NCBI GenBank assembly: GCA_900100595.1
Contig: FMUA01000012.1
Location: 1-64,000 of the forward strand
DNA: 64,000 nucleotides
Direction: 5' to 3'
Origin: Ruminococcaceae bacterium P7
GTDB lineage: Bacteria; Bacillota; Clostridia; Oscillospirales; Acutalibacteraceae
Shown: positions 43,180 to 52,709 of the stretch, piece after piece
Numbering within the stretch: the first letter of the stretch is position 1
How the letters are laid out: the number at the start of each line of letters is the position of its first letter
Notes under the pieces: generated by a model
Seen by the model: the letters and a program-made list of their open reading frames with translations, nothing else
What the model was told of the DNA's origin: nothing
Databases searched by the model: none
Program-made: the position numbers and the translations under genes

Positions 43180-44340
43180 TCAGTGAAATAATTTATTCAG
43201 CCGTTTTTTGATTTTTGCAGTTACCGAGACGTTGCCGTATACACGCAGCACCTCTTTTATGCCGCGCTCCCTGAAACAGTGCCAGAAAGCATCACGGCCG
43301 GAAGGACGGCGCGTAGGATGAATCAGATTCTCCTGCAGACAATCCTCCGCGTTGCTCTCTTCCCAATCAATCACCGGCTTGATCTTTTCAAAAACCTCCG
43401 CGCCTGCCGCAGTGTGGACAAGTACCAGCGAATTGCCCTTTGGATGATAAAAAGCAGGCAGCACCTTCTCGACGCCCCAAAAGTCCCCGATGGTGATATC
43501 ACTGCTGCGGTGTATTGTCGCGTACGGACATTGATAACAGGACGGTCTGTAGGCACAGGCGGAATTAAACAGCTTGACATACTGCTTGACCGATACTTCC
43601 TTCTGATCCGCAAACGCCGCCACCGGAGTGGGATGGTACCAGTCGATTCTTTTATCCTTGAAATGAAGCGACTGAATCTTTTGACGGTTTTTCTCCTGAA
43701 TGTATTCGGCGTATTGCTTCCATACAAGCTGACTGGAGCCTCCGTGGCAAATGATATCCGCTAATACAACGCGGTCTCTGAGCTTCTTTGCTTCCGCAAA
43801 CGAACGGAAGCCGTCGACCTCACAGCCCATTCCCACAAATAACAGTTTTTTCTGAGGATTCTTTTCCAGCCACTGCTGCGCCTCCGAAAAGATGTTTTTC
43901 AGAGAGCTCTTCATGTATTTGGAGCCTCTCGCCTGATTCCTCTCACTCACAGAGCTGATCAGGACATACCTCACCTCATACTGCACGGTATCATATACGC
44001 TGCACGCAACCGCGTTGCCTGAGCTGAGAAACAAATCGGAAAGCGCCGTGAACATTCCTCCCGAAGAGCTGGCTGTCAGCTCTTTCTCATCTTTTATCCT
44101 GGCGGCATAGACCTTTGGCGCAGCGGATGACGCGTTCTGCGTTTTCAGCGTCTTTTTAAAAGAGCATACCCGTTCGCATTTGCGGCATCCGATACAGCGG
44201 GACTGCTCGATGACAGGATAGTATGCCCCCTCTTCATCCTGCTGCATCGATATCGCGGATGTCGGGCATACGGAATAACACGCCGTACAGCCGCAGCACT
44301 CTTCTTTGTTTTCAAATAAATTCATAGCAAGTTTACTCAT
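43180..44340 (-). CDS. Ferredoxin / FrhB-like protein of polysaccharide clusters
   Basis: The N-terminus carries two 4Fe-4S ferredoxin motifs (CCGCTACYSVCP and CIGCRKCERVC). The remaining ~300 residues match the coenzyme F420 hydrogenase/dehydrogenase beta-subunit family (FrhB_FdhB N and C), with GGMFTALSD and GMGCEVDGF. Such proteins are common in capsule clusters next to polysaccharide pyruvyl transferases, and one is present at 45919. Their redox partner and task are not settled. It overlaps the flippase gene by 4 nt (ATGA). Confidence 0.85.
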   Translation of the reverse strand: MSKLAMNLFENKEECCGCTACYSVCPTSAISMQQDEEGAYYPVIEQSRCIGCRKCERVCSFKKTLKTQNASSAAPKVYAARIKDEKELTASSSGGMFTALSDLFLSSGNAVACSVYDTVQYEVRYVLISSVSERNQARGSKYMKSSLKNIFSEAQQWLEKNPQKKLLFVGMGCEVDGFRSFAEAKKLRDRVVLADIICHGGSSQLVWKQYAEYIQEKNRQKIQSLHFKDKRIDWYHPTPVAAFADQKEVSVKQYVKLFNSACAYRPSCYQCPYATIHRSSDITIGDFWGVEKVLPAFYHPKGNSLVLVHTAAGAEVFEKIKPVIDWEESNAEDCLQENLIHPTRRPSGRDAFWHCFRERGIKEVLRVYGNVSVTAKIKKRLNKLFH

Positions 44341-45794
44341 TTTTTCTTCTTTAGCATTTTGATCAGATTGATGATTTTCTTGTGCATGATGAGCAGCACG
44401 ACCAGGAAAACCCCTATGACGATATATCTGACGATGTTATTGAAATACAGCAAGGTGCATCCTGCCATGCTCACGATCACAACCGCAGACAACGCCACGA
44501 TCGCTTTCAGGTTAAACAGTTGCTTGACGCTGACTTCATTTTTGACCGCTTTCTTCATGATCAGGTAATGAAATACGCTCAGAATAATGTAGCATGCAAG
44601 CGTTGTGTAACCCGCTGCAACATAACCGAATAAATTGATAAAGATGAAATTCAAAACAATATTGGAAACGGCGGCAGTCAGCGACGCAACCATGATCTCT
44701 TTGGTTTTCTCGTAGTAGAACTCCACGCTGGAGAAAAGATTGTAAAGGAAGGTAAAAAATACGCTCGCCGCAACAGGCGGTATCACATAGATCGCTTCAT
44801 AATACTTTTCCGAGCCGACAACAAAGATGATCTCGGGAGCAAACAGAACAAAGAGGAATGCCATTGCCATTACAATAAGCATGACAAAAACGGTGTTCTT
44901 ATATATGGATTTGTAGTCCTTCTTCTTCAGACATTCATAAACCCACGGGGTAAGCGCGTCATTTATCGACAGCTTAATGATATTGATGACCATTGTTGCC
45001 GAATAAGCAACACTGTACAGCGCGGTCGCGGTTGAGCTGACCATGTTTTGGATCATGATCCTGTCCGCAGATGAAAGCACCGACAGCGACAGCCGATGCG
45101 GGATCAGCGGCAAATGCAGCATCAAGCCTCTTTTCCAATACTTTACCGAAAAGAATTTTTTCGACCTTCTGGTAAACCAGATATACATGGATATACCAAA
45201 AATCATCTGGACAACAACAATCGCCGCTACTCTCGCGTTCGCCTGCATTTCCTCGGTCACGAGAAGAACAAAAACGATGCCCAGAGCAGCGTTTAAGATC
45301 ACCTGTCCGAGCGTCCTGATGACTAAGATTTTATAGTTATAGGTATAACGCTGCTTGATGGTCCAGAAGTTCACCGCAGGGAGAAAGAATATCTCCAGGA
45401 ACATGAACACAACCATGACGGTCGACATTCCGAGAACATTGTTTAACCATTCCCTGAATATCAGATAGATGGTAAACCATCCCAGCGTGAGTATGAATGA
45501 AAGATTCAGCAACGATGTCGCCAATTCATTTTTTTCTTCATCCGTATCCATCTTTGCCAAACCGTTCAGGTAAGCACAGGAATGCAATTCCATCGTGACA
45601 ATGATATTGAGCACGGTCGTCCATGAAAGATAGACATTGAACAGACCGTATTGCTCCGTTGTCATGATTCGTGTAAAAACAGGAACGGTAAAAAAGGAGA
45701 TACCCTTCTGCATGATGGTAGCAAACGCGAACCACATCGCCGCCTTCGCAACCTTTGACATATTCCTGTATTTATCAAACAGTTTCGCTAGCAT
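44337..45794 (-). CDS. Wzx-type polysaccharide flippase
   Basis: A 485-residue protein with about 12-14 hydrophobic segments and the N-terminal MATE-like layout of the oligosaccharide flippase family (AMWFAFATIMQKGISFFTVPVF). It moves lipid-linked repeat units across the membrane. It lies with a Wzy-like polymerase and a priming transferase in the same locus, so polymer export is Wzx/Wzy-dependent. It overlaps the downstream ferredoxin gene by 4 nt. Confidence 0.9.
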   Translation of the reverse strand: MLAKLFDKYRNMSKVAKAAMWFAFATIMQKGISFFTVPVFTRIMTTEQYGLFNVYLSWTTVLNIIVTMELHSCAYLNGLAKMDTDEEKNELATSLLNLSFILTLGWFTIYLIFREWLNNVLGMSTVMVVFMFLEIFFLPAVNFWTIKQRYTYNYKILVIRTLGQVILNAALGIVFVLLVTEEMQANARVAAIVVVQMIFGISMYIWFTRRSKKFFSVKYWKRGLMLHLPLIPHRLSLSVLSSADRIMIQNMVSSTATALYSVAYSATMVINIIKLSINDALTPWVYECLKKKDYKSIYKNTVFVMLIVMAMAFLFVLFAPEIIFVVGSEKYYEAIYVIPPVAASVFFTFLYNLFSSVEFYYEKTKEIMVASLTAAVSNIVLNFIFINLFGYVAAGYTTLACYIILSVFHYLIMKKAVKNEVSVKQLFNLKAIVALSAVVIVSMAGCTLLYFNNIVRYIVIGVFLVVLLIMHKKIINLIKMLKKKK

Positions 45795-45918
45795 TTCTCT
45801 TCACCAAAAATCACTATTGCTACAACCCTTTTCTTCACTTCATTTTTCTCAAAACCGTATTCTATCTGTAATGGTACAACCGTACACATGGAAAAATTCC
45901 GGGATGTTTGTTTTGTTA

Positions 45919-47046
45919 CTATTCTGCGTCCTCTTCAAAAACGCTCTTGAAAAACAGCTCCGCCTTCTCGATGTTTTTCTTACGGATGTTTTCTATGCTG
46001 ACGGTATCCAATTCTTCATTCAGCATCTCATCCTGATATCTGTCAATGATCCGCTTTTCCAGACCGAACTGCGAAAGAAGCGTCAACAGTCTGCTCGTGG
46101 ATGGATTGACCTTCTCCGAAACCTCCGAAAAGAATTTCACGCCGAATATGATCGAAAAGACCGTGCCGTGGAAAGAATTGGTCACAACATATTCCGCGCT
46201 GCGGATATAGCCCATCCACTCTGCGGGACCGACACCCAGCTTCAGGGAGCCGACGGCGCCCGCTTTCAGATCATTGGGAATATAGATGATCTTCAACCCT
46301 GTTTTTTTCGCTAAGCTCTTGGCAAACGAAAGAAGCTTATCCGCTTTCGTGATTTTATATACCAAAATGTACTTTTTCCGGTCAGGCAAAATCGAAATGC
46401 TTTCCCACTGCTCTTTCGACAGCAGCAAGGTCGGATCGGGCATGATCTCTATGTCTTTTTTGATGCCCAAATCCGACAGCGTCGTTACGCCTGCGGTTTC
46501 CCTGACCGATATTTTGTCTATCTTCGGAATGTTTTCCGTATAGAGGCCGGCATACTCTTCCGGTATTTCTTTGACACCGATACTCGCCGCATAGCTGCAC
46601 TTCTTTTTGCCTGCGTCAACAAAATCCAGAAAATATGTCGCGTCCTTTTTGATGATGAGATAATTCCATACCTGATCGCTGCCTGTGATAAACACGTCCG
46701 TGTCGCGGTTCGCTTCCCTGATCGTGTCTTTGTTATAGCTTTCAGACAACCGCAGATACTTCTTTCTGAACTGATCTATTTTCTTATGCTTGTTTTTGAA
46801 CAGCGTGCTCTGGACAAGCTTGAATACGCCCTTCTTCGGCTTCTTTACCAGCTCGCGGAAAGCCGGTCTTTCGTATGATTTATCAATGTCCTCATTATGA
46901 TAGTCCAGTATGGTCGCCTTGCCGTATCGGGCGGACAGAAACTCCTGCAGCGCGTACGCCTGCAGCACCGCGCCGAAATTATACGCTGAGTGAAAGGTTA
47001 CTATTCCCGAGCGCGGTTTGACGTAATCTGTAATGGAAGTTTTCAT
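45919..47046 (-). CDS. Polysaccharide pyruvyl transferase
   Basis: A 375-residue CsaB/WcaK-family protein with TFHSAYNFGAVLQAYAL, FITGSDQVWN and the diagnostic NSFHGTVFSIIFG. It transfers pyruvate from PEP to a sugar to form a ketal. ATG 47046 has AGGAG nine bases upstream and lies 68 nt inside the end of the polymerase gene, so the two are tightly coupled. With the PEP mutase, PEP feeds two different decorations of the same glycan. Confidence 0.9.
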   Translation of the reverse strand: MKTSITDYVKPRSGIVTFHSAYNFGAVLQAYALQEFLSARYGKATILDYHNEDIDKSYERPAFRELVKKPKKGVFKLVQSTLFKNKHKKIDQFRKKYLRLSESYNKDTIREANRDTDVFITGSDQVWNYLIIKKDATYFLDFVDAGKKKCSYAASIGVKEIPEEYAGLYTENIPKIDKISVRETAGVTTLSDLGIKKDIEIMPDPTLLLSKEQWESISILPDRKKYILVYKITKADKLLSFAKSLAKKTGLKIIYIPNDLKAGAVGSLKLGVGPAEWMGYIRSAEYVVTNSFHGTVFSIIFGVKFFSEVSEKVNPSTSRLLTLLSQFGLEKRIIDRYQDEMLNEELDTVSIENIRKKNIEKAELFFKSVFEEDAE

Positions 47047-48247
47047 TGATGAGGACTCCTATCATGTAGTAATATAAAATATAATTATCATAAAGAGGAT
47101 TACCGCTCATGCCGTATGTGATAAAGAACACCTGCAGAAACAATGAGAACGATACTAATGCAATATAATTCGAGCTGTCCGGAAGCTTTGACAAACGAAA
47201 CGCCACGCTGATCGTCGTTTTGATTTGCATTATCAGCACGGCGATAAAAAGCAGTGCTCCGATGACTCCGTTTTCGAGAAGCACGGTCAGATAAATATTG
47301 TGACCGCCGCCGCCGATGATTTCGTTGACCGAGCCGGTGCCCGCGCCAAACAGGAAATTGCTGCTCAGGCTGTCAAGAATAGCCGAGTAGCGGACAATTC
47401 GTCCGTTATCAAAATTTTCATCGATGATAAACCGGGATACGGTGACTCTCGCGACCTCCAGATTGGAAATGATCACATACGCGATCACCGATATTACCGA
47501 CAATGAAATGACGATTTTCAGAATCGATTTTCCGTTTGCCTTTCTGTTTATCAGATATGCCGCGAGGGTTGCCAGAACAGTGGCAACCAGCAAGCCTCTC
47601 TTTGCGGTGAGGAAAATTCCGTAAATGCCAAACGAATACAGCAGAACGCCGAAATATTTTTTCCAGATATTTTTCAGCCTCTGATTGCGCAGCAGGTAGA
47701 ACATGCCCGACGCGCACAGCATACTCGCAAAGAAAGCCGCAGGCGCTCTGTCTGAAAACAGACCGGAGAACCACCTGTTTTTCGCCCACTGCGTCACTAA
47801 GAATCTTTGCTCTGTCGTGTAGGGGAACCGCGACGTGATGCCGTAGATCAACGACGGATTCAAATCTTGCAGCATGGTTCCGACATTGATGACGCAGCAG
47901 CACACCGTCATAAAAAATACCGTCTTGTTCCAATCCAACCTCTTGTCATGCATCAAAATGATAAAAGCGACGGCAAACAAATAGGAAAATGAATCGGAAA
48001 AACCTGTTTGCATTGCTGATGAATAGAAGCACGAAAAAACAAAAAAGACGCCGAAAATCACAAACAACAACATTCCGCGGCTCATTGTCAGCCTTTTTTT
48101 GTCTCTTGCAACAACTGCAAGCAAGATTGCCGTTACGGGTAATATTTTTGTTACGATACTCGGAACAAAATATTTGAGAAACGCCGTAAGCAAAAACAGT
48201 ATCAATGCAAGAAAATTAATTAAATCTTTACGTTTTTTAATTTTCAC
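46979..48247 (-). CDS. O-antigen ligase / Wzy-type polymerase
   Basis: A 422-residue polytopic protein with ~10-12 hydrophobic segments and the Wzy/ligase loop GGGHNIYLTVLLENG in the C-terminal half. It is predicted to polymerise repeat units outside the membrane. The start is GTG 48247, with AAAGGA some distance upstream. Its 3' end overlaps the pyruvyl transferase gene by 68 nt. Confidence 0.85.
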   Translation of the reverse strand: MKIKKRKDLINFLALILFLLTAFLKYFVPSIVTKILPVTAILLAVVARDKKRLTMSRGMLLFVIFGVFFVFSCFYSSAMQTGFSDSFSYLFAVAFIILMHDKRLDWNKTVFFMTVCCCVINVGTMLQDLNPSLIYGITSRFPYTTEQRFLVTQWAKNRWFSGLFSDRAPAAFFASMLCASGMFYLLRNQRLKNIWKKYFGVLLYSFGIYGIFLTAKRGLLVATVLATLAAYLINRKANGKSILKIVISLSVISVIAYVIISNLEVARVTVSRFIIDENFDNGRIVRYSAILDSLSSNFLFGAGTGSVNEIIGGGGHNIYLTVLLENGVIGALLFIAVLIMQIKTTISVAFRLSKLPDSSNYIALVSFSLFLQVFFITYGMSGNPLYDNYILYYYMIGVLINENFHYRLRQTALGNSNLSLSV

Positions 48248-48318
48248 TAATCAATTCATTCCTTTGCTGACCACATAACGGGTTACGCGTAAATGCCCCC
48301 GGATTTTTTTACACAATA

Positions 48319-49419
48319 TCACTTCTGATTGGTATTTGTTTTCTGCATCAGCGTGTTGAAAATCGTGTTCCAGTCAAATTGTCTTTTTGCTTTTTCCGAA
48401 AGCTGCAAAAGACTCTCCCGAGGGATTTTTTTCCATGCGGAATATATCTCACCGATATCAACCGCTTCTTCGTTATCGGGAACCGTAATCGTCATCGACG
48501 CGTCCCGGTAAGGACCGGTTCCGCTTGTCACCGCGGGGATTCCGCGGCAGTAATATTCAATGATTTTCAATGTTGTGTCGATATCGGCGTTCCTTCTGTG
48601 CAGAGCCAGACAGCCTAATCCGACATCAAACGCCTCGTACATTTCATTGAGCTCGTCCGTCGTCTTGATTCCGTGGAAAACCACTCTTTTCAATCCGTAA
48701 TCCGATGCGGCCTTCTTTAACTGATCGATGGTATAGCTGGAGCCGACAATATGAAATTCAACAGGTACGCCGTCCGCCTCCTCATGGCACTGCTTCAGTC
48801 CCTTCAATACCCGATCATAACCATGATACGGATAAAGCGTGCCGACCGCTACCATTCGGAATACCCCGTCCCATGCATTCGCGTAACTCTTGGCTTTGAT
48901 ATTGTCTATCTTTACGCCGTTCGTTATTTCTACCATCTTTTTGTGCATTTTTATGCGGCTGTTGCTTTTTATCGTCACAATGTGATCCGCATATTTGTGA
49001 ATCAGAGGAGAAAACATAAAATCCATCGTGATTTTCGCGACAGCTCTGTATTTCTTCCTCGAAGTGCGGAATTGCTCGGCGTAATAGGGATATGTGGGAA
49101 TCTCGTAATATACCTTGATTCCGTTCTGATGCGCCTCCTTCATCAGAGAGATCAGCGCAAAATCAGGCACCATCAGCCGGATATAGATGATTTTGAAGCG
49201 CTTTTCAGCTATCAGCGCTTTCACTTTTTTCAGTACGCCCTCATTGTATTCCTGTTCTGTCCAATCGGACGTATCCGTGACAACACAGCCGTTTTCGCTT
49301 TTGGTCACCAGCGTGCATTTGCCTGCGGCTTTTCCCAGAGCGGCCGCCTCCGCACAGATTTTTTTATAGATTCCTTCTGTTTTATGATTTAAAACATTCG
49401 CGACAAATATTGTTTCCAA
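48319..49419 (-). CDS. GT4-family glycosyltransferase
   Basis: A 366-residue GT-B protein. The C-terminal half has the GT4 layout: VAVGTLYPYHGYDRVLKGL, FHIVGSS, VVFHGIKTTDELNEMYEAFDVGLGCL and KIIEYYCRGIPAVTS with the conserved Glu. It is a cytoplasmic enzyme that probably adds one sugar of the repeat unit. Donor and acceptor are unknown. It lies between the GT2 gene and the polymerase. Confidence 0.88.
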   Translation of the reverse strand: METIFVANVLNHKTEGIYKKICAEAAALGKAAGKCTLVTKSENGCVVTDTSDWTEQEYNEGVLKKVKALIAEKRFKIIYIRLMVPDFALISLMKEAHQNGIKVYYEIPTYPYYAEQFRTSRKKYRAVAKITMDFMFSPLIHKYADHIVTIKSNSRIKMHKKMVEITNGVKIDNIKAKSYANAWDGVFRMVAVGTLYPYHGYDRVLKGLKQCHEEADGVPVEFHIVGSSYTIDQLKKAASDYGLKRVVFHGIKTTDELNEMYEAFDVGLGCLALHRRNADIDTTLKIIEYYCRGIPAVTSGTGPYRDASMTITVPDNEEAVDIGEIYSAWKKIPRESLLQLSEKAKRQFDWNTIFNTLMQKTNTNQK

Positions 49420-49434
49420 TTTCCCTCTACCCCG

Positions 49435-50241
49435 TTATTTATAGTAATCCCGATAGATTTTATATGATGCTTTTGTCATCTTGAAGCTTTTTCTCGAGGA
49501 TATCTTATTGACGGACGCGCTCTCCATATGCAGGACATACAGTGACGGATCATACGTGATCACGCCCTTCGCCACCTCGACCTGATGCGCCAGCAGCACC
49601 TCTTCTCCCCACATGAAAACGGAATCGTCCAGATAGCCGCAGCACTCAAAAAACTTCGGGGTAAGTATCATGCAGGCGCCTGTCAATTGGAAAATATCCG
49701 TCTTGGTCAGCACTCTGTCTCTCTCTTTTCTTTTCTTCCTGAGAAAAGTTGAATACAAGAACTGCATCGTTTGGGATATCACGTAATTGCTGTAGTAAAG
49801 ATCATAACTCATGCGCCGCTTCTTCGACGGTTTATTGACTCTCTGCGGGTTCTGATAACGGCCGTCTATCGTGATCAGCTCCGGCGCAATGACCATGCAG
49901 TTTTCTTTATATTCCGATTTCTCGAGAACCTCCAGAAAATCATAACGGTAGATCAGGTCATTGTTCGCGATCACCACATAGTCGTATTTCTTCAAGTCGA
50001 TGGCTTTCAGTCCGTAATTCAAGCCGCCGAAATAACCAAGGTTTTTGTCCGACCGAACCAGAAAGGTATGATCGGATTCGATGAATCCCTCTTTCAGCGC
50101 ATGATAGTCTTTTTCATCCGAAGCATTGTCCACGATAATCACGTCTCGCTCAACATCACCCTTCAGGCTCAGGATGTTCGAGACATTGTTTAACGAAATC
50201 AGATAATTGTTATAATTTACCGCTATAAATGCAACTCTCAT
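49435..50241 (-). CDS. GT2-family glycosyltransferase
   Basis: A 268-residue GT-A protein with the N-terminal VAFIAVNYNN, VIIVDNASDE and the metal/nucleotide region YDYVVIANNDLIY (a degenerate DxD), followed by LTGACMILTPKFFECCGYLDDSVFMWGEE. This is the pattern of rhamnosyl/galactofuranosyl-type GT2 enzymes (WcaE/RfbF-like). GGGGGAACATAAAC precedes ATG 50241. A rhamnosyltransferase role would fit the dTDP-rhamnose genes but is not proven. Confidence 0.88.
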   Translation of the reverse strand: MRVAFIAVNYNNYLISLNNVSNILSLKGDVERDVIIVDNASDEKDYHALKEGFIESDHTFLVRSDKNLGYFGGLNYGLKAIDLKKYDYVVIANNDLIYRYDFLEVLEKSEYKENCMVIAPELITIDGRYQNPQRVNKPSKKRRMSYDLYYSNYVISQTMQFLYSTFLRKKRKERDRVLTKTDIFQLTGACMILTPKFFECCGYLDDSVFMWGEEVLLAHQVEVAKGVITYDPSLYVLHMESASVNKISSRKSFKMTKASYKIYRDYYK

Positions 50242-50329
50242 GTTTATGTTCCCCCTTGGTTCCTTGACAAAATCGCGCCGGCAGACATTTGCTCATTTTG
50301 AGCGATACGCGGTGACGGCTGTAATAGAT

Positions 50330-50887
50330 TTATTTTTTATCATCCAATCTTTTGATGACCCGCGCGGGATTGCCCGCGGCGATACAGTTCGCGGGAATCG
50401 TTCCGCTGACGACGCTTCCCGCGCCGATGGTGGTATTGTCGCCGATGGTCGCGCCTTTCAGAATTATGCTGTTGCAGCCGATAAACACGTTCTCTCCTAT
50501 CGACACGGGCTTTATCCCCATATTCAGATGGGACGCCTCCAGCCGTAACGCGGGATCGGTCGGATGAAAGTCGTTGTCGATGATCTTGACGTTCGCGCCG
50601 ATTCTGGTGTGGCTGCCGATTTCAATTCTCTCTCTCGCGTAAACGGTCGCTCCCGATATTCCCACATCGTCTCCGATAATGATCTCCGCCTGCGGCGTTC
50701 TCGATACGATGATCGTGCGCTGATAAAGACCGAGAAGATTGGAAAACAGCGACGAATTGATGGTGACATTATTTCCGATCTTGATGCCGCCGCGCTTTTT
50801 GGGAACGATTACGGGAAATCCCTTCAGCCGGAATCCCTTTCCGTATTCTACGCCTAAGAGCTTATATATCAGGTTATAAAGCTTCAT
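50330..50887 (-). CDS. Hexapeptide-repeat (LbH) acyltransferase
   Basis: A 185-residue left-handed beta-helix protein with hexapeptide repeats (IGDDVGISGATVYA, IGSHTRIGANVKII, IGENVFIGCNSIIL, IGDNTTIGAGSVV) and the catalytic-loop His in DNDFHPTD. The family O-acetylates sugars with acetyl-CoA (WcaF/LacA type). It overlaps the upstream GT4 gene by 14 nt. Confidence 0.88.
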   Translation of the reverse strand: MKLYNLIYKLLGVEYGKGFRLKGFPVIVPKKRGGIKIGNNVTINSSLFSNLLGLYQRTIIVSRTPQAEIIIGDDVGISGATVYARERIEIGSHTRIGANVKIIDNDFHPTDPALRLEASHLNMGIKPVSIGENVFIGCNSIILKGATIGDNTTIGAGSVVSGTIPANCIAAGNPARVIKRLDDKK

Positions 50888-52091
50888 TTTTTAATTCCTC
50901 TAAACACTCAACATATTTCTTTGCGTTGTCAACAGAACAAAGAGATTTGAATACCTCTCTCGCGTTGGATGACTCGGAAACGATGTTTTCTTCATAAAAA
51001 TGTATGATAGCGTCCGAAAAGCCCTTGCTGTCATTCCAGTCAACGACAACACATTTGTCGACCTCGCTGAGAATCTTCGCGTAGCTGGACTCTTTTTCAA
51101 CCGCGACGACCATCGGTCTTGCCGCGTTCAGAATCGTTGACGTCTTACTGGGCATGCAGGTCGTGATGATGCCCTTGGGAAGCGCGTTGATATTCACGTT
51201 CGCCATCGCGTAGTTGTGGCGCGCGTACTCCTTCGGCTGATACGGGAAAAAGACCATGTTGGTAAGATTCATTTCTTTTGCCATGCTTTTCAGCAGATTC
51301 ATATTATTGCCGTCGCCGATAATGATAAATATGATGTCGGAATAGGCTTTCATTTTTTCCGCAGCCTCGGCAAACAAGACGGGATTTACCATCGCGCCCA
51401 AATTGCCCGCGAATACAACCCTGAACTTGTCCATAAGCTCCGGGTGATCCCGAAGGAACAGATTGTCCTCATCCGCAATTTCTGCCGCTTCGTCGCTGTA
51501 ACTCCAATTGTAGATGACTCTGATTTTGGATTCGGGTACCTTTTCGTTCAGCAGCGTCTGCTTCATATCTTCGGAAATCGTTACGATGAGATCGGATTTC
51601 TTATATGCCGACTGCTGCATCTTCCGGAATACGGAATAAGGGATCCCCTTGATTCCATGCGTCGGAAGCTTGTGCAGAACGCCCGCGTCAATGGGAAAAA
51701 TGTTCTGGACGTTAAATAATACGGGCGCTTTCAATGTCCGTTTCAGCATCTTCAGCGCAATTAACGGACTGGGGTTTGACTGAAGAAATACGGCGTCCGT
51801 GTCCTTATAGCGCTTATAGATTTTTTTGCATAAAAACGCGTATCGAAAATCCTGAAAATACCGTTTGACCAAAGCGCTCTTTTTCAGGGATTTGTCATAA
51901 ATCACATCGCAATGCAGGTTTTTGTAATGCTGTAACTCGACAGGAATATCCGGATCCGAACCGCCGTGGTTCGTTACTATCATACGGACGTGATGGCCGC
52001 TCTCCAGACACTGCCTGATCATCTCTTTCAGCAAATGCACGGAAGGACCGTGCTGATCAAATCCGATATATAAGACAAATAAAAAATTCAT
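50874..52091 (-). CDS. GT4-family glycosyltransferase (WbuB-like)
   Basis: A 405-residue GT-B protein beginning MNFLFVLYIGFDQHGPSVHL. The C-terminal half has VIYNWSYSDE, RVVFAGNLGAMVNP, FIIIGDGNNMNLLK and VFFPYQPKEYARHNYAMANVNINAL, typical of WbuB/WcaI GT4 enzymes. AGGTGATAGTAA precedes ATG 52091. The sugar transferred cannot be predicted. Confidence 0.88.
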   Translation of the reverse strand: MNFLFVLYIGFDQHGPSVHLLKEMIRQCLESGHHVRMIVTNHGGSDPDIPVELQHYKNLHCDVIYDKSLKKSALVKRYFQDFRYAFLCKKIYKRYKDTDAVFLQSNPSPLIALKMLKRTLKAPVLFNVQNIFPIDAGVLHKLPTHGIKGIPYSVFRKMQQSAYKKSDLIVTISEDMKQTLLNEKVPESKIRVIYNWSYSDEAAEIADEDNLFLRDHPELMDKFRVVFAGNLGAMVNPVLFAEAAEKMKAYSDIIFIIIGDGNNMNLLKSMAKEMNLTNMVFFPYQPKEYARHNYAMANVNINALPKGIITTCMPSKTSTILNAARPMVVAVEKESSYAKILSEVDKCVVVDWNDSKGFSDAIIHFYEENIVSESSNAREVFKSLCSVDNAKKYVECLEELKNEAL

Positions 52092-52151
52092 TTACTATCA
52101 CCTATTCATACACATTCGCTCTCCGCAGTCTTCCCTCACCCGTTTGTTGAA

Positions 52152-52696
52152 TCAAATGATATGATACGGAAAAGTCTTTCTGAGTATACGGGAATATGTT
52201 TTTTCACCGGTTATCTGAAAACCGCATTTTTCATACGCGCGAATCGCTGCCGCATTGGCTTTTCTTACGCCTAACGCAACCTCGGTTCCTCCTTCTTCCC
52301 TGAGCGTTTCTATCACTTTGGAAATCATCAGATTCGCGATATTTCTTCCCCTGTATTCCTTGAATACAAACACGCATGAAATAACCGTGTCTGTCTTGCG
52401 TACTCTGTAGCTCAGCTCATTTCCGTTGCGCCTGATAAGCCAGATATAGCCGACAGGTTTTTTACTGCTCTTTTCAAAAAACAGAAAGCCTGTTGACTAT
52501 TCCTTCTCACGCGTCAGATACGGCTTCATATTTGCTATCGCAAACCGCCCTGAGCCAATATATCGATATCTTCAAGTGTTATGATTCTGGATTCATAACC
52601 GTCAACCGGGTAGCTGATAAAGTTTTCCGGTTTTAATTTCATAATGTAATGGTGGTATGTGCTGATGAGTCTTTTCCCTGCAATTGTTATATTCAT
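52152..52696 (-). pseudogene. GNAT acetyltransferase, broken by a frameshift and an in-frame stop
   Basis: The pieces line up as one ~175-residue acetyltransferase. An N-terminal frame starts at ATG 52696 (MNITIAGKRLISTYHHYIMK) and ends at TAG 52535. The sequence continues in another frame (AIANMKPYLTREKE), which meets TAG at 52497-52499. It then goes on as STGFLFFEKSSKKPVGYIW and the GNAT acetyl-CoA site FVFKEYRGRNIANLMISKV to the end at 52152. So at least two lesions separate the parts. Homologues in capsule clusters acetylate sugars or amino acids. Neighbouring genes are intact. Confidence 0.75.
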
Positions 52697-52709
52697 AAAG
52701 ACTACAGCC

